Shown piece after piece: positions 1-7,474 of a DNA stretch of 64,000 nt; positions within the stretch are counted from its first letter, which is position 1, and each line of letters starts with the position of its first letter. The position numbers and the translations under genes were made by a program. The stretch is from Paenibacillus silvae (GTDB taxonomy: Bacteria > Bacillota > Bacilli > Paenibacillales > Paenibacillaceae): positions 1 to 64,000 of the forward strand of contig NZ_BMFU01000002.1 of assembly GCF_014639235.1 (NCBI RefSeq), written 5' to 3'. A model generated the notes under the pieces. That model had not been told where the DNA came from, did no database searches, and saw only the letters and a program-made list of their open reading frames with translations.

Positions 1-101
1 TTGCATGCTCATGAATGACGAACATCGGAAAGCCGTATGAGGGAAAACCTCACGTACGGTTTGATGAGGAGGGGCTGGGTTTTGCCCAGCCTTTTACTCT
101 A
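1..101 (+). mobile_element. 3' end of a group II intron (domains V and VI)
   Basis: Bases 31-62 fold as a group II intron domain V. They begin with the catalytic AGC triad, and the arms CCGTATGAGG and CCTCACGTACGG close a GAAA-type loop. Bases about 63-100 form a domain VI-like stem (GGGCTGGG / CCCAGCC) followed by TTTTACTCTA, where a bulged branch-point A and the 3' splice site would lie. The 5' part and any intron reverse transcriptase lie outside the window. The 3' boundary near 100-101 is an estimate. Confidence 0.8.
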
Positions 102-159
102 GAATTTTTTAAAGTGTTCGTTGTGTCAAGGTTCTTTCAGATAAATTTGTATGTAAAAA

Positions 160-188
160 TTGACTTATTTACTATTCCTGAGTATGTT
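160..188 (+). promoter_or_regulatory. Possible promoter of the toxin-immunity pair
   Basis: TTGACT at 160-165 and TATGTT at 183-188 are 17 bases apart and resemble a vegetative sigma-A promoter. They lie about 110 bases before the first gene. The -10 match is weak. Confidence 0.35.
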
Positions 189-299
189 GATAGAATCTAA
201 TTATAGTAAATAATTCCAATGTTTACAGAGAGGAGGGTGGATAGGTTTTTAAATAGGAGTTATTTATAAAAATCATCTAACAAGGAGGATTCGATCGAA

Positions 300-1301
300 A
301 TGAGGTTTAAACATTGGATACTATCTTTAGTTTATGTTTTAATACTTAGCCTTTCTCTACAAACAACACTTTGGGCTACCTCTCCTGAATCAAATGTGAG
401 TGAAGATCAAGATCAAGTAGTACAAATTGGTAATGAGGATCTTTTTTCTGAATTTGATTCTAGTAAGATTTTTGAATTGTATAATGATGTTGAAATTCTT
501 GATAAAGAAACGTTATATTATTCTATTGATATTGACAATGCTAGTTCTCAGCTTATTTATTCAACTAAAGAACCAGAAGTTTATGATATTAAGGATATTA
601 TTCCACAAATTAAAAATGAATACAGTATTCAAAATAACAAACTTACGTATCGGATGGATATGTTTTACTTGGTAGCTGATATAGCTATAGATAAACCTAA
701 ATTTGTGTCCGCAGGTGCAGTAACAAATGTAAGCGGTTCCGGTACAAAACCTAAAAATTATACTGTTTCACTTAAAAATACAATCAGTAATACGCGATCT
801 GGTGTCTATAGTAATGATAAAGAAAAAAATGTTACAGTGAAATTGAAAGAAGAATTTGTATTGGAGAGCCCAATATCGATCACAAAATATTGGAAAGGTG
901 TAACTGTAGCAAAGGCCAACTTTGATGGGAGTTTAGTGATAACAGCAGCATCAGCATCGAGTGATGTGATGCTTTTGAATAAAAAAGGCATAAAATACCC
1001 TAGTGACTACAAAGACAGACAATCTGGTATTGTTATGTGGGAGCCACCTGCTAATCTTACTGCTAATGCAAGAACCCCTGGTTCGAAATACAGAGAAAAT
1101 TTTATTGAATACTATGAAAGAAATTGGGGGGCACCAACTTATTTTAAGTGGACTGATGTACAAATCCATCATATGCGTCCTGTAAAATATAATGGTCAGG
1201 ATTCCGTGTCTAATTTAATTCCATTGTGGAAACCTGGATCAAGTGAAAAAAATGGTATAAAAAATCACACTGAATTAAATAATTGGTGGAGAAATTATTG
1301 A
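300..1301 (+). CDS. Secreted HNH-type nuclease toxin
   Basis: A 333-residue protein with an N-terminal signal peptide (about residues 1-26), a long middle region I do not recognise (about 30-250), and a C-terminal HNH-like nuclease domain (about 267-333). The nuclease signs are the HH pair at 290-291 in VQIHHMRPVKYNG, then SNLIPL with Asn305, His323 in KNHTEL, and an ending NWWRNY. This layout is typical of bacterial contact-dependent or exported DNase toxins. A strong ribosome-binding site (AAGGAGGAT, 282-290) supports the ATG at 300. A SUKH-type immunity gene follows within 20 bases, as expected for a toxin-immunity pair. No Rhs or LXG export domain was recognised, so the protein is probably released through the general secretory route. 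Confidence 0.7.
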   Translation: MRFKHWILSLVYVLILSLSLQTTLWATSPESNVSEDQDQVVQIGNEDLFSEFDSSKIFELYNDVEILDKETLYYSIDIDNASSQLIYSTKEPEVYDIKDIIPQIKNEYSIQNNKLTYRMDMFYLVADIAIDKPKFVSAGAVTNVSGSGTKPKNYTVSLKNTISNTRSGVYSNDKEKNVTVKLKEEFVLESPISITKYWKGVTVAKANFDGSLVITAASASSDVMLLNKKGIKYPSDYKDRQSGIVMWEPPANLTANARTPGSKYRENFIEYYERNWGAPTYFKWTDVQIHHMRPVKYNGQDSVSNLIPLWKPGSSEKNGIKNHTELNNWWRNY

Positions 1302-1320
1302 TAATTTGGAGGGCAGAATT

Positions 1321-1848
1321 TTGGAAACTGATATCATACAGATTATACGACTTCTAAGAAAAAATGCTTCCTCAGAGAATCCGTTTCAAAGTCTAATTCC
1401 TGGGAGTGAAAGTCAACTTCTTGAGTGCGAATGGAATAAGGGAGCGGATTCGGAAGAGATAAGTAAACTATATGAGAAAAACGATTGGTTATTCCCTGAG
1501 GATTATAAGATATTTCTTCGAGAACATAATGGGGGAATATTATTTCAACATGCTCATTATGGTGGAGGGACAGAATTGTTAAGTCTTGAGAAGATTAATA
1601 TTATTTCAGGTGAATATGATAACATTCCAAAACATTGTTATCCAATCGCATGGACCGATCATATAATTGGTGCAATTTGTATTGATTCAGTTAAATTAAA
1701 AAATGGTGAAGATTCGTATTTATTTTTTCTTGATGCAATGGAGAACATGGAGAATGCGGTGTGGATACCTCTTGATTTTACGGAATGGCTACATCGTTTA
1801 GTGCTATGTCAGGGTCAGGAGTTCTGGAACTGGAACTGGAAAATCTGA
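1321..1848 (+). CDS. SUKH (SMI1/KNR4) family immunity protein
   Basis: About 175 residues with hallmarks of the SMI1/KNR4 superfamily: a helix ending in WLFPEDYKIFLREHNGG, then a beta region with GGTELLSLEKI and a middle ending in the WIPLDFTEWLHRL helix. SUKH proteins neutralise nuclease toxins by binding them in the producing cell. Here it follows the HNH toxin gene by 19 bases and is surely its partner. The start was set at TTG 1321, because GGAGGG at 1308-1313 sits 7-8 bases upstream; a TTG at 1306 would overlap that ribosome-binding site. A cytoplasmic location is expected, as no signal peptide is present. Confidence 0.75.
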   Translation: METDIIQIIRLLRKNASSENPFQSLIPGSESQLLECEWNKGADSEEISKLYEKNDWLFPEDYKIFLREHNGGILFQHAHYGGGTELLSLEKINIISGEYDNIPKHCYPIAWTDHIIGAICIDSVKLKNGEDSYLFFLDAMENMENAVWIPLDFTEWLHRLVLCQGQEFWNWNWKI

Positions 1849-1868
1849 TGATTCAGTTAGTTAAAGAT

Positions 1869-1901
1869 AAAAAGGTCGCTCTTTAAAGAGTGATCTTTTT
1901 A
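1869..1901 (+). terminator. Intrinsic terminator after the toxin-immunity pair
   Basis: The arms AAAAAGGTCGCTCTTT and AAAGAGTGATCTTTTT form a hairpin with one G-T wobble, followed by a T run, 21 bases after the immunity gene. Confidence 0.8.
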
Positions 1902-1922
1902 TCTGGAAGTTTTTTTTATTAG

Positions 1923-2120
1923 GAAATAGCTGAAGATTGGGACACGTACCCAGTTCATATAGCTTAATACGAAGACGAGGTTTCTGAGTTGTTTTACATC
2001 ATGCCAGAAGAATATGTCAATGATAAGAAAAAATAAGATTGCTTTACTACAGAAGTAGTCAAAACATAAGAACAATTTAAGTATCAAAACGAAGTTTTGT
2101 TAAATAATAAATATTTTTAA
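1923..2120 (+). pseudogene. Stop-ridden remnant of an acidic protein, possibly an immunity gene
   Basis: Read from 1923 in one frame, the sequence gives protein-like stretches (EIAEDWDTYPVHIA, then YEDEVSELFYIMPEEYVND, then TTEVVKT and EQFKYQNEVLLNN) cut by three TAA stops. The amino acid composition is far more protein-like than the other frames. It lies directly after a toxin-immunity pair, a place where orphan immunity genes collect, but the family cannot be named. The stretch from 2121 to 2318 is AT-rich and holds no other recognisable feature. Confidence 0.4.
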
Positions 2121-2318
2121 CAGGCATATAAAACAATAGTTATCTTCCTTTAAGTTTATTAATATCAAATAAATCAATTGTTTTAAAACTATATCTTAAA
2201 GTCAAGATGGAGAAACATAATTCTTATAACATTGTATAAAAGGTATTTAAATTACTAAATATTGGTTTTATTATATAAATGATGAATAAATTTAAAATTA
2301 TAGAAAGGTGTGAGTGTC

Positions 2319-3491
2319 ATGTTAAGAAAGAGATTTTTACTAAGTGTACTGTCACTAGTGACAATGGTTGGATTAAGTTCGGGAATAGCTAGCGCTGCCC
2401 CTAATTCAAGTTATGATAATCTTCTTACAGCAGCCAACTATAACACTTATCTTGTTATGAAAGATGGTTCTTCTTTTTATGCAGTTGGACAAGGTGGAAG
2501 ACTAGGAGTGAGTGCTGGAAATTATTCAGCTATTCCTTTAAAGGTTGATATATCTGATATATCCATGATAGATGGTGGTATGGGGACACACTCAGTTTTA
2601 GTAAAAAATGATGGGACACTACGGTCTTGGGGATATATAGCATATGGAGAAGGGGGCACTGGTAAAAGGCAAGAGAATTTGAAAGTACCAACTAAAAGTT
2701 CTCTAATAGATAACGTTAAAGAGGCAAGAGCAGCAGATGGTTTTACTATAGTTTTGAAAAATGATGGAACTGTGTGGTCGTATGGGAGGAATTCATACGG
2801 GCAACTAGGAATCGGAACTAAAGGAGAACCGATTGGTGTACCTACTAAAATTCAGGGATTGAGTCGTATTGTAGCGATTGATTCAAATGAACGTACTAGC
2901 GCTGCATTAGATGAGGATAATGTTTTGTGGGTTTGGGGACAAGGAGCAACTGGTTCTCTAGGACAGAATAGTGATGAAGATCAACCCTCACCAGTACCAT
3001 ATCCAATTGAAGATGTAAAAAGCTTTTCGGTTGGGCCGGAAAGATTATATGTTATAACTCATAGTGGTGAAGTTTATGGTTCAGGAAGAAACACACAAGG
3101 TCAACTCGGAGATGGTACAAAAATTAAGAGAAGCTATCCCGTATCTATTGATATCACCAATGTTGAACAAATAAGTGTAGGTAGCAATGCTACTTTGGCT
3201 CTGAAAAAGGACGGATCAGTGTGGGCTTGGGGAGTAAATAACAGTGGACAAGTAGGTAACGGAACCACAAACTTCTCTTATAATACTCCAGTTCAAGTCT
3301 TAGATAATTCCTATTCTCCACTAACTGATGTTGTTGCCATCGTAGCAAGAAGCAATCATTCACATGCTTTGAAAACAGATGGTTCTTTATGGTCTTGGGG
3401 TAGCAATGATAATGGAAAACTAGGCATTGATAAAAAAATTCAAAAGCAAATAGTTGCAACTAAATCGGATTTCCCGAATGCTTTTGATTAA
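2319..3491 (+). CDS. Secreted RCC1-repeat (beta-propeller) protein
   Basis: About 390 residues with a signal peptide ending in IASAAPN. The mature part consists of about seven RCC1-type repeats of roughly 50 residues, each carrying LKNDGTVWSYGRNSYGQLG-like text (for example WGVNNSGQVGNGT and WSWGSNDNGKLG). RCC1 repeats fold into a seven-bladed propeller used for protein binding. In Gram-positive bacteria such proteins are exported, with roles that are mostly unknown. The start was placed at ATG 2319 because GAAAGGTG (2303-2310) lies 8 bases upstream; a GTG at 2310 falls in that site. It stands alone, with no anchoring motif at the C terminus. Confidence 0.8.
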   Translation: MLRKRFLLSVLSLVTMVGLSSGIASAAPNSSYDNLLTAANYNTYLVMKDGSSFYAVGQGGRLGVSAGNYSAIPLKVDISDISMIDGGMGTHSVLVKNDGTLRSWGYIAYGEGGTGKRQENLKVPTKSSLIDNVKEARAADGFTIVLKNDGTVWSYGRNSYGQLGIGTKGEPIGVPTKIQGLSRIVAIDSNERTSAALDEDNVLWVWGQGATGSLGQNSDEDQPSPVPYPIEDVKSFSVGPERLYVITHSGEVYGSGRNTQGQLGDGTKIKRSYPVSIDITNVEQISVGSNATLALKKDGSVWAWGVNNSGQVGNGTTNFSYNTPVQVLDNSYSPLTDVVAIVARSNHSHALKTDGSLWSWGSNDNGKLGIDKKIQKQIVATKSDFPNAFD

Positions 3492-3740
3492 TCTTCCATA
3501 GATCGATCTCTGTTTTTGAAAATATATAAATATCCCAAATATCTATTAAAGGAAAACAAGGGGGATAACCGCTAGCTTAATATCCTTTAAAATAGCGATT
3601 GAATTTTAATCAATGATTAGTTATCTAACTCCACATATGAAAATAGTTAAAAGTTCTAAATCGAATATTTTTCTAATAGGACTGTACTAATTCGTATACG
3701 AATGATACAATGGATGTGTAATTTATTCCTTAGTCCTAAA

Positions 3741-3954
3741 CTCCCATTCGCTGGAGACAAGGGTAATGCCCTACGCTATGATTCTGCACTTCACAGAGTT
3801 GATAACAGCAGGGTAACTTGTATCGAAAGAACAAGTTTAGTACACTACCTCAACCTACACCTTCGTGCTGATGACAGTTATGAAGAGAGGAAAAATGTAG
3901 GACAAAAGGCAAAGGCCAATGAAGTTCCACAGCTCCCTTTTGCTGGAGACAAGG
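3741..3954 (+). repeat. Pair of direct repeats 192 bases apart in an otherwise gene-free stretch
   Basis: CTCCCATTCGCTGGAGACAA at 3741 recurs with two substitutions at 3933 (CTCCCTTTTGCTGGAGACAA); both copies continue with GG. The interval 3492-4082 holds no convincing gene. A weak open frame across 3702-3959 contains both repeats in phase but has no ribosome-binding site and no family resemblance. Short hairpins occur between them (for example CTTGT-ATCGAAAG-AACAAG near 3820 and GAGTACC-GAAA-GGCTCTT near 3961). It may be a structured RNA or a fragment from recombination. Confidence 0.45.
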
Positions 3955-4002
3955 AATGAAGAGTACCGAAAGGCTCTTGGAAAAGCATTGTTACTGAGTT
4001 TT

Positions 4003-4050
4003 AAAAGCCGATTTTTGCATGGATTCGTCCGTGCGGAGATCGGCTTTTTT
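4003..4050 (+). terminator. Terminator-like hairpin before the unknown-module genes
   Basis: AAAAGCCGAT pairs with ATCGGCTTTT, with an inner GCATGGA/TCCGTGC stem, and is followed by a T run. It sits 33 bases upstream of the next gene. Its stem sequence (AAGCCGAT) recurs in the next gap at 4537. Confidence 0.75.
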
Positions 4051-4082
4051 GCGTTTCATTAAAAATTGAGAGGATGGTTAAG

Positions 4083-4523
4083 ATGTTAAATCTGTTCAGA
4101 GGTAAAAATGCGAAAAGTGCGATTCATACAGCTGTAGGTGGGTTCCTTCATGAAGAGAAAAAGTGTCATAAAAATGCCGTGGACTTCCTTCAGATGATGG
4201 CCGGAGTAACCGTTTATGTCGCTGAAGAAATATGGGGAACCACTGAGACAGAAATGAAAATAAGTGATACCGTCCGTTTCGATATGGAAACTCAAAGTTT
4301 CTTTTACAAAACGGACGGAAATGAGATTAACGTGCAGGCCCTTAAAGGACAACCTTTTTGGCAAAGCGTGCAGCAAATAATGGTCTTTGGGCAAGACTTG
4401 CTGGATGACATTAAAGAACGGGAAGAAGGCCGCAAGCAGTTGGTATCTAATATTGCTGACCTGACACAACAAATGAATGAGAGTTCAATCGTTATGTCGA
4501 GAGTGAAAATGTTTCGTGTATAG
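4083..4523 (+). CDS. Unknown cytoplasmic protein, first gene of the MoxR-VWA module
   Basis: A 146-residue soluble protein with no signal peptide or membrane segment. The N-terminal third is basic (LNLFRGKNAKSAIH) and the C-terminal third looks helical, perhaps a coiled coil (QDLLDDIKEREEGRKQLVSN through residue 140). I do not recognise the family. The start is ATG 4083, since GAGAGG at 4068-4073 abuts an earlier ATG at 4074 and can only serve the later one. It is the first of several genes on one strand leading to an AAA ATPase and a VWA protein, so a role with that machinery is possible but unproven. Confidence 0.65.
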   Translation: MLNLFRGKNAKSAIHTAVGGFLHEEKKCHKNAVDFLQMMAGVTVYVAEEIWGTTETEMKISDTVRFDMETQSFFYKTDGNEINVQALKGQPFWQSVQQIMVFGQDLLDDIKEREEGRKQLVSNIADLTQQMNESSIVMSRVKMFRV

Positions 4524-4536
4524 TTTGAACAATACA

Positions 4537-4584
4537 GAAAGCCGATTTCATGCATGTACTCTCATGCGAAGAAATCGGCTTTTC
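4537..4584 (+). terminator. Terminator-like hairpin between unknown genes
   Basis: The arms GAAAGCCGATTTC and GAAATCGGCTTTTC, with an inner CATGCATG/CATGCG stem, form a long hairpin 14 bases after one gene and 25 before the next. The stem shares AAGCCGAT with the hairpin at 4003. Confidence 0.65.
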
Positions 4585-4609
4585 AATTTAATAAGGAGAG
4601 TGATATGAA

Positions 4610-4753
4610 GTGAGAAATAATTGGAGAGTTTGTCCAGAGCGGGTATTTTATTCAATTGAACGTGTTTTTGATAACTACATGTTAGGCAGGATGAGTCGTT
4701 TGGAATATTGCCAGCGTGTAGGATATCTGTTACAGACAAGGGAGGTAAGGTAG
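4610..4753 (+). CDS. Small unknown protein (47 residues)
   Basis: GTG-started frame (RNNWRVCPERVFYSIERV...) ending one base before the next ATG. AAGGAG at 4593-4598 lies 11 bases upstream, a little far. A two-codon ATG-AAG-TGA frame at 4605 overlaps the start and might modulate translation. It is basic and aromatic-rich with a probable helix-turn-helix-sized core, but no family can be named. Tight packing against the 183-residue gene and sensible codon use support it as real. Confidence 0.5.
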   Translation: MRNNWRVCPERVFYSIERVFDNYMLGRMSRLEYCQRVGYLLQTREVR

Positions 4754-4754
4754 G

Positions 4755-5306
4755 ATGAAAACAGTGAAATTTACATATGACCCGCTGGCACTTGTACGGA
4801 TTGTCCTTCAGCGGCATGTTGAAGAGAATATTCAAGGGAAGTTTTATAAAGCAAAGCAATTTGCATGTTATGAATACTTGTCTAAACTGTCGGATGAATC
4901 TTTGGAAAACTTGCTCAGGGAGTACACTAAACGACACAATCTTGAGTTCATTACGTTGGAAAATTGGAAGCAAGATGGTGAACTCATCTTCGAAATTATT
5001 TTTGAACAAGAAAATTACAAGAAGTTGGAAATTGACTTTAAGAAAAGAGGATTTGGGGCTACCGGTCTTGGTGTACTTGATGTCGGGAATAACATTTTCT
5101 ACGATTGTGGATTTGTCCAGCACTGGAGTACGATTCAACATATCGTGGAAAAGTCTTATCCGAGTTATGCTAAAGCATTAGAAAAAATGTACATTTACGA
5201 AAGACTTGAAGAGTTTGATGGGGTTACTCGTGAGGAGTTGGAGCACTTTATTACAACCAACTTTGAACTTTATGGTGGAAGTAAGCCAGCCAAAGACTAT
5301 CTCTAA
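4755..5306 (+). CDS. Unknown cytoplasmic protein (183 residues)
   Basis: A soluble, mixed alpha/beta protein without export signals. Helical N-terminal half (residues about 10-70), then a beta-rich section (EFITLENWKQDGELIFEIIF) and a Gly-rich turn (KRGFGATGLGVLDVG) before a helical end. I do not recognise the family. A GGGAGGTAAGGTAGG ribosome-binding site precedes the ATG and lies inside the end of the small gene upstream, so the two are probably translated together. It belongs to the module running to the VWA gene. Confidence 0.65.
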   Translation: MKTVKFTYDPLALVRIVLQRHVEENIQGKFYKAKQFACYEYLSKLSDESLENLLREYTKRHNLEFITLENWKQDGELIFEIIFEQENYKKLEIDFKKRGFGATGLGVLDVGNNIFYDCGFVQHWSTIQHIVEKSYPSYAKALEKMYIYERLEEFDGVTREELEHFITTNFELYGGSKPAKDYL

Positions 5307-5327
5307 GCAAGCATATAATGTCGATCC

Positions 5328-5360
5328 GAACACTTGAGCAACTTTCAAGTGTTCTTCTTT
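5328..5360 (+). terminator. Terminator-like hairpin before the 298-residue gene
   Basis: GAACACTTGA pairs with TCAAGTGTTC around a short loop and is followed by TTCTTT. An upstream ATG at 5318 would place its start inside this hairpin, which argues against that start. Confidence 0.65.
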
Positions 5361-5386
5361 ATTCAAAAAACGAGGAGGTTATTTCA

Positions 5387-6283
5387 TTGAACTCAATTTT
5401 AAAAGATGCTGTTGTGGTTCCGGCTGGTCAAGGAGATGCAATTGGATTCTTAACCTGGAACTCGTTATCTAATATGCTAATCACCCCTGACGACTTGAAA
5501 CAGAAACTCATTGATTCAGGGCTGGGAGAAGGGTGGATGCCGAACGCAATCCGTCTACCAGATGCTTTTAGAAGAGCGACCAGTGAAAAGTTTAAACGGG
5601 AGATGTCGCCAGGTGTGTATGAAAACTACATGTTTAGAGAGGTAGCATCGACGAGCGCTTTCGTTCAGCGTAATTTGGTTTGCGAAACAGTCGATACCAA
5701 AGGGAGAAGGTTGAACTACATCCCGGATGTAGGATCGCTAGTACTGGATCGGAAAACGGAGAAGGTAGATGCCAGTTACGTCTCTTCCATGGCGCAGCAA
5801 CTCGTTAGTAATGCTGCCCTACAATTTGATATCTTCCGAAACAACTATGGGTCTACGACATTGCGAACTGTGATTACGAATGCTTTAAAGAGTATGTCAC
5901 CAACCCCAGTAAGACCATCTGGAGGTGTCTATTTTGTTCCGGCACAATTTGATGGGAACTTGGATGCACTGATCCGCTTTATTGTTTCTCTTGAAAAAGG
6001 GGAAGCAGAGAAGGTTCCTGTCATGAACACGTTGGATATGAAAAACATGGTGACTCGTAAATTGATGGATCATCTCCGTTCAACGCTGGCTGCTTGTGAG
6101 AACGGGGTTGAGAATCAGCTCAAGAAGAATGATCTAAAAGCTATTCTTGAAGATGCGAAAAATGTGGTGAGCAACTTTAAAGACTACGAAAGTATTGTTA
6201 CAGGGAATTTGCAAGAAATGGAGGCTTATGTTGCGCTCATCCGTAAGAGAGTTGCGGAAGCTTTGGCAAATATGGCCGACTGA
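5387..6283 (+). CDS. Phage-type unknown protein, DUF6744-like
   Basis: 298 residues starting at TTG 5387, with GAGGAGGT at 5372-5379 seven bases upstream. The protein opens with NSILKDAVVVPAGQGDAIGF and has a helical C-terminal half with coiled-coil character (about 230-298). It resembles a family of Firmicute phage and plasmid proteins that I associate with DUF6744, found next to AAA ATPases, but this is from memory and not searched. No catalytic motif is visible. It sits directly upstream of the MoxR ATPase and VWA pair, with a terminator-like hairpin on each side. It could be a substrate, adaptor or structural target of that chaperone pair. Confidence 0.6.
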   Translation: MNSILKDAVVVPAGQGDAIGFLTWNSLSNMLITPDDLKQKLIDSGLGEGWMPNAIRLPDAFRRATSEKFKREMSPGVYENYMFREVASTSAFVQRNLVCETVDTKGRRLNYIPDVGSLVLDRKTEKVDASYVSSMAQQLVSNAALQFDIFRNNYGSTTLRTVITNALKSMSPTPVRPSGGVYFVPAQFDGNLDALIRFIVSLEKGEAEKVPVMNTLDMKNMVTRKLMDHLRSTLAACENGVENQLKKNDLKAILEDAKNVVSNFKDYESIVTGNLQEMEAYVALIRKRVAEALANMAD

Positions 6284-6307
6284 TTTTCACATATTCTTGA
6301 TGAAACG

Positions 6308-6344
6308 GAGCTGACCCTATTCCTATTTAGGTTCAGCTCTTTTT
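6308..6344 (+). terminator. Terminator-like hairpin before the ATPase gene
   Basis: GAGCTGA and TCAGCTC pair around a 19-base loop holding CCTA/TAGG, followed by five T residues. Confidence 0.7.
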
Positions 6345-6376
6345 GATTTCTAAAATAAGATATGGAGGAATTAAAT

Positions 6377-7471
6377 ATGAAAATTAAAAAAATTCAAAAT
6401 GCGTTGTCACAACAATATGCAGAACGTGAAGAAGTTATTGAAGGGCTTATGGTAGCCATGATTGCTCGTCAACATGCCTTGTTGATAGGACCTCCCGGAA
6501 CAGGAAAGAGCGCAATGGTAAGTGATCTGACCAAACGAATTACAGGAGCGAATTATTTTCAATGGCTGCTGACACGCTTCAGTACACCAGAGGAGTTATT
6601 TGGACCTGTATCCTTAAAGGAATTGGAGCAGGGTGTGTACAAGCGGAACACGTCTGGCAAATTACCAATGGCACATACATCCTTTCTCGATGAGATTTTT
6701 AAGGCGAATAGTGCCATTTTGAATGCACTTTTGACACTCATAAATGAACGGATATTTTACAATGATGGCGCGCCAGCACAAGTTCCGCTCATGTCACTCA
6801 TTGGGAGCTCGAATGAGTACCCGGAAGAAGGGGAAGGATTGGAGGCATTGTTTGACCGATTTCTACTAAGGTTTGAGGTGGACTACATCGGCGAAGATCA
6901 ATCTTTTGTATCTATGTTGAAAGGATCTCCACCAGTTCCTGCGGATATGAATATTGAAGAACTATTTCAACTTCAATTTTTTAGTGACACCGTAGTGATT
7001 CCTGATGAGGTTTTTGATGCCTTGAGCAAAATGAGGAGAGAACTCATGGATGAAGGGATTCGGCCTTCAGATCGGCGTTTTAAGCAGACTCTCTCCGTGA
7101 TTCGTGCGAAGGCCGTACTCGCGGGAAGAGATAAGGCTATCTTGGACGACCTCATGATTCTAAAGAATAGTTTGTGGGAAAAACCAGAACAGCGCGATAA
7201 GGTCATGAAAATCGTGAGGAACTACGCTCAGGATGCAGTGAAGACACGTATTCAAGAAATAGAAGGTGAAACAACAGATATCATGAAAAATTTGGATCAG
7301 TCCAGTAATTCTACGGACGTTGCTGTTGAAAGTACGAAGAAACTGAAATCGTTGGTCAATGAGCTGAAAAAACTTCAAAAAGATAATCCAAACAGGCAAG
7401 AAATTGAGAGTGCAATTGCAACTGTCCAAAGCTCTCTGAGTGGTATTGCGTCACAAGTGTTAGGAGTGTAG
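6377..7471 (+). CDS. MoxR/RavA-type AAA+ ATPase
   Basis: 364 residues from ATG 6377 (GGAGG at 6364-6368, eight bases away; an ATG at 6362 overlaps that site). Walker A is GPPGTGKS (38-45), Walker B FLDEI (103-107), sensor 1 is in LIGSSNEYPE (141-150), and the arginine finger lies in LFDRFLLR (158-165). The C terminus from about 285 is a likely coiled coil. MoxR ATPases work with a VWA-domain partner to remodel protein complexes; the partner gene starts three bases downstream. The gene is unlike the host chromosomal MoxR in that it is surrounded by small unknown phage-like genes. The substrate is unknown. Confidence 0.85.
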   Translation: MKIKKIQNALSQQYAEREEVIEGLMVAMIARQHALLIGPPGTGKSAMVSDLTKRITGANYFQWLLTRFSTPEELFGPVSLKELEQGVYKRNTSGKLPMAHTSFLDEIFKANSAILNALLTLINERIFYNDGAPAQVPLMSLIGSSNEYPEEGEGLEALFDRFLLRFEVDYIGEDQSFVSMLKGSPPVPADMNIEELFQLQFFSDTVVIPDEVFDALSKMRRELMDEGIRPSDRRFKQTLSVIRAKAVLAGRDKAILDDLMILKNSLWEKPEQRDKVMKIVRNYAQDAVKTRIQEIEGETTDIMKNLDQSSNSTDVAVESTKKLKSLVNELKKLQKDNPNRQEIESAIATVQSSLSGIASQVLGV

Positions 7472-7474
7472 CCG

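Noticed and set aside
3702..3959. Open frame of 85 codons spanning the twin repeats
   Set aside because: No ribosome-binding site and no family resemblance; the in-phase repeats could be coincidence. Kept only as a repeat region.
5318..5386. Earlier ATG start for the 298-residue gene
   Set aside because: It would run through a terminator-like hairpin and has no ribosome-binding site, while TTG 5387 has an excellent one.
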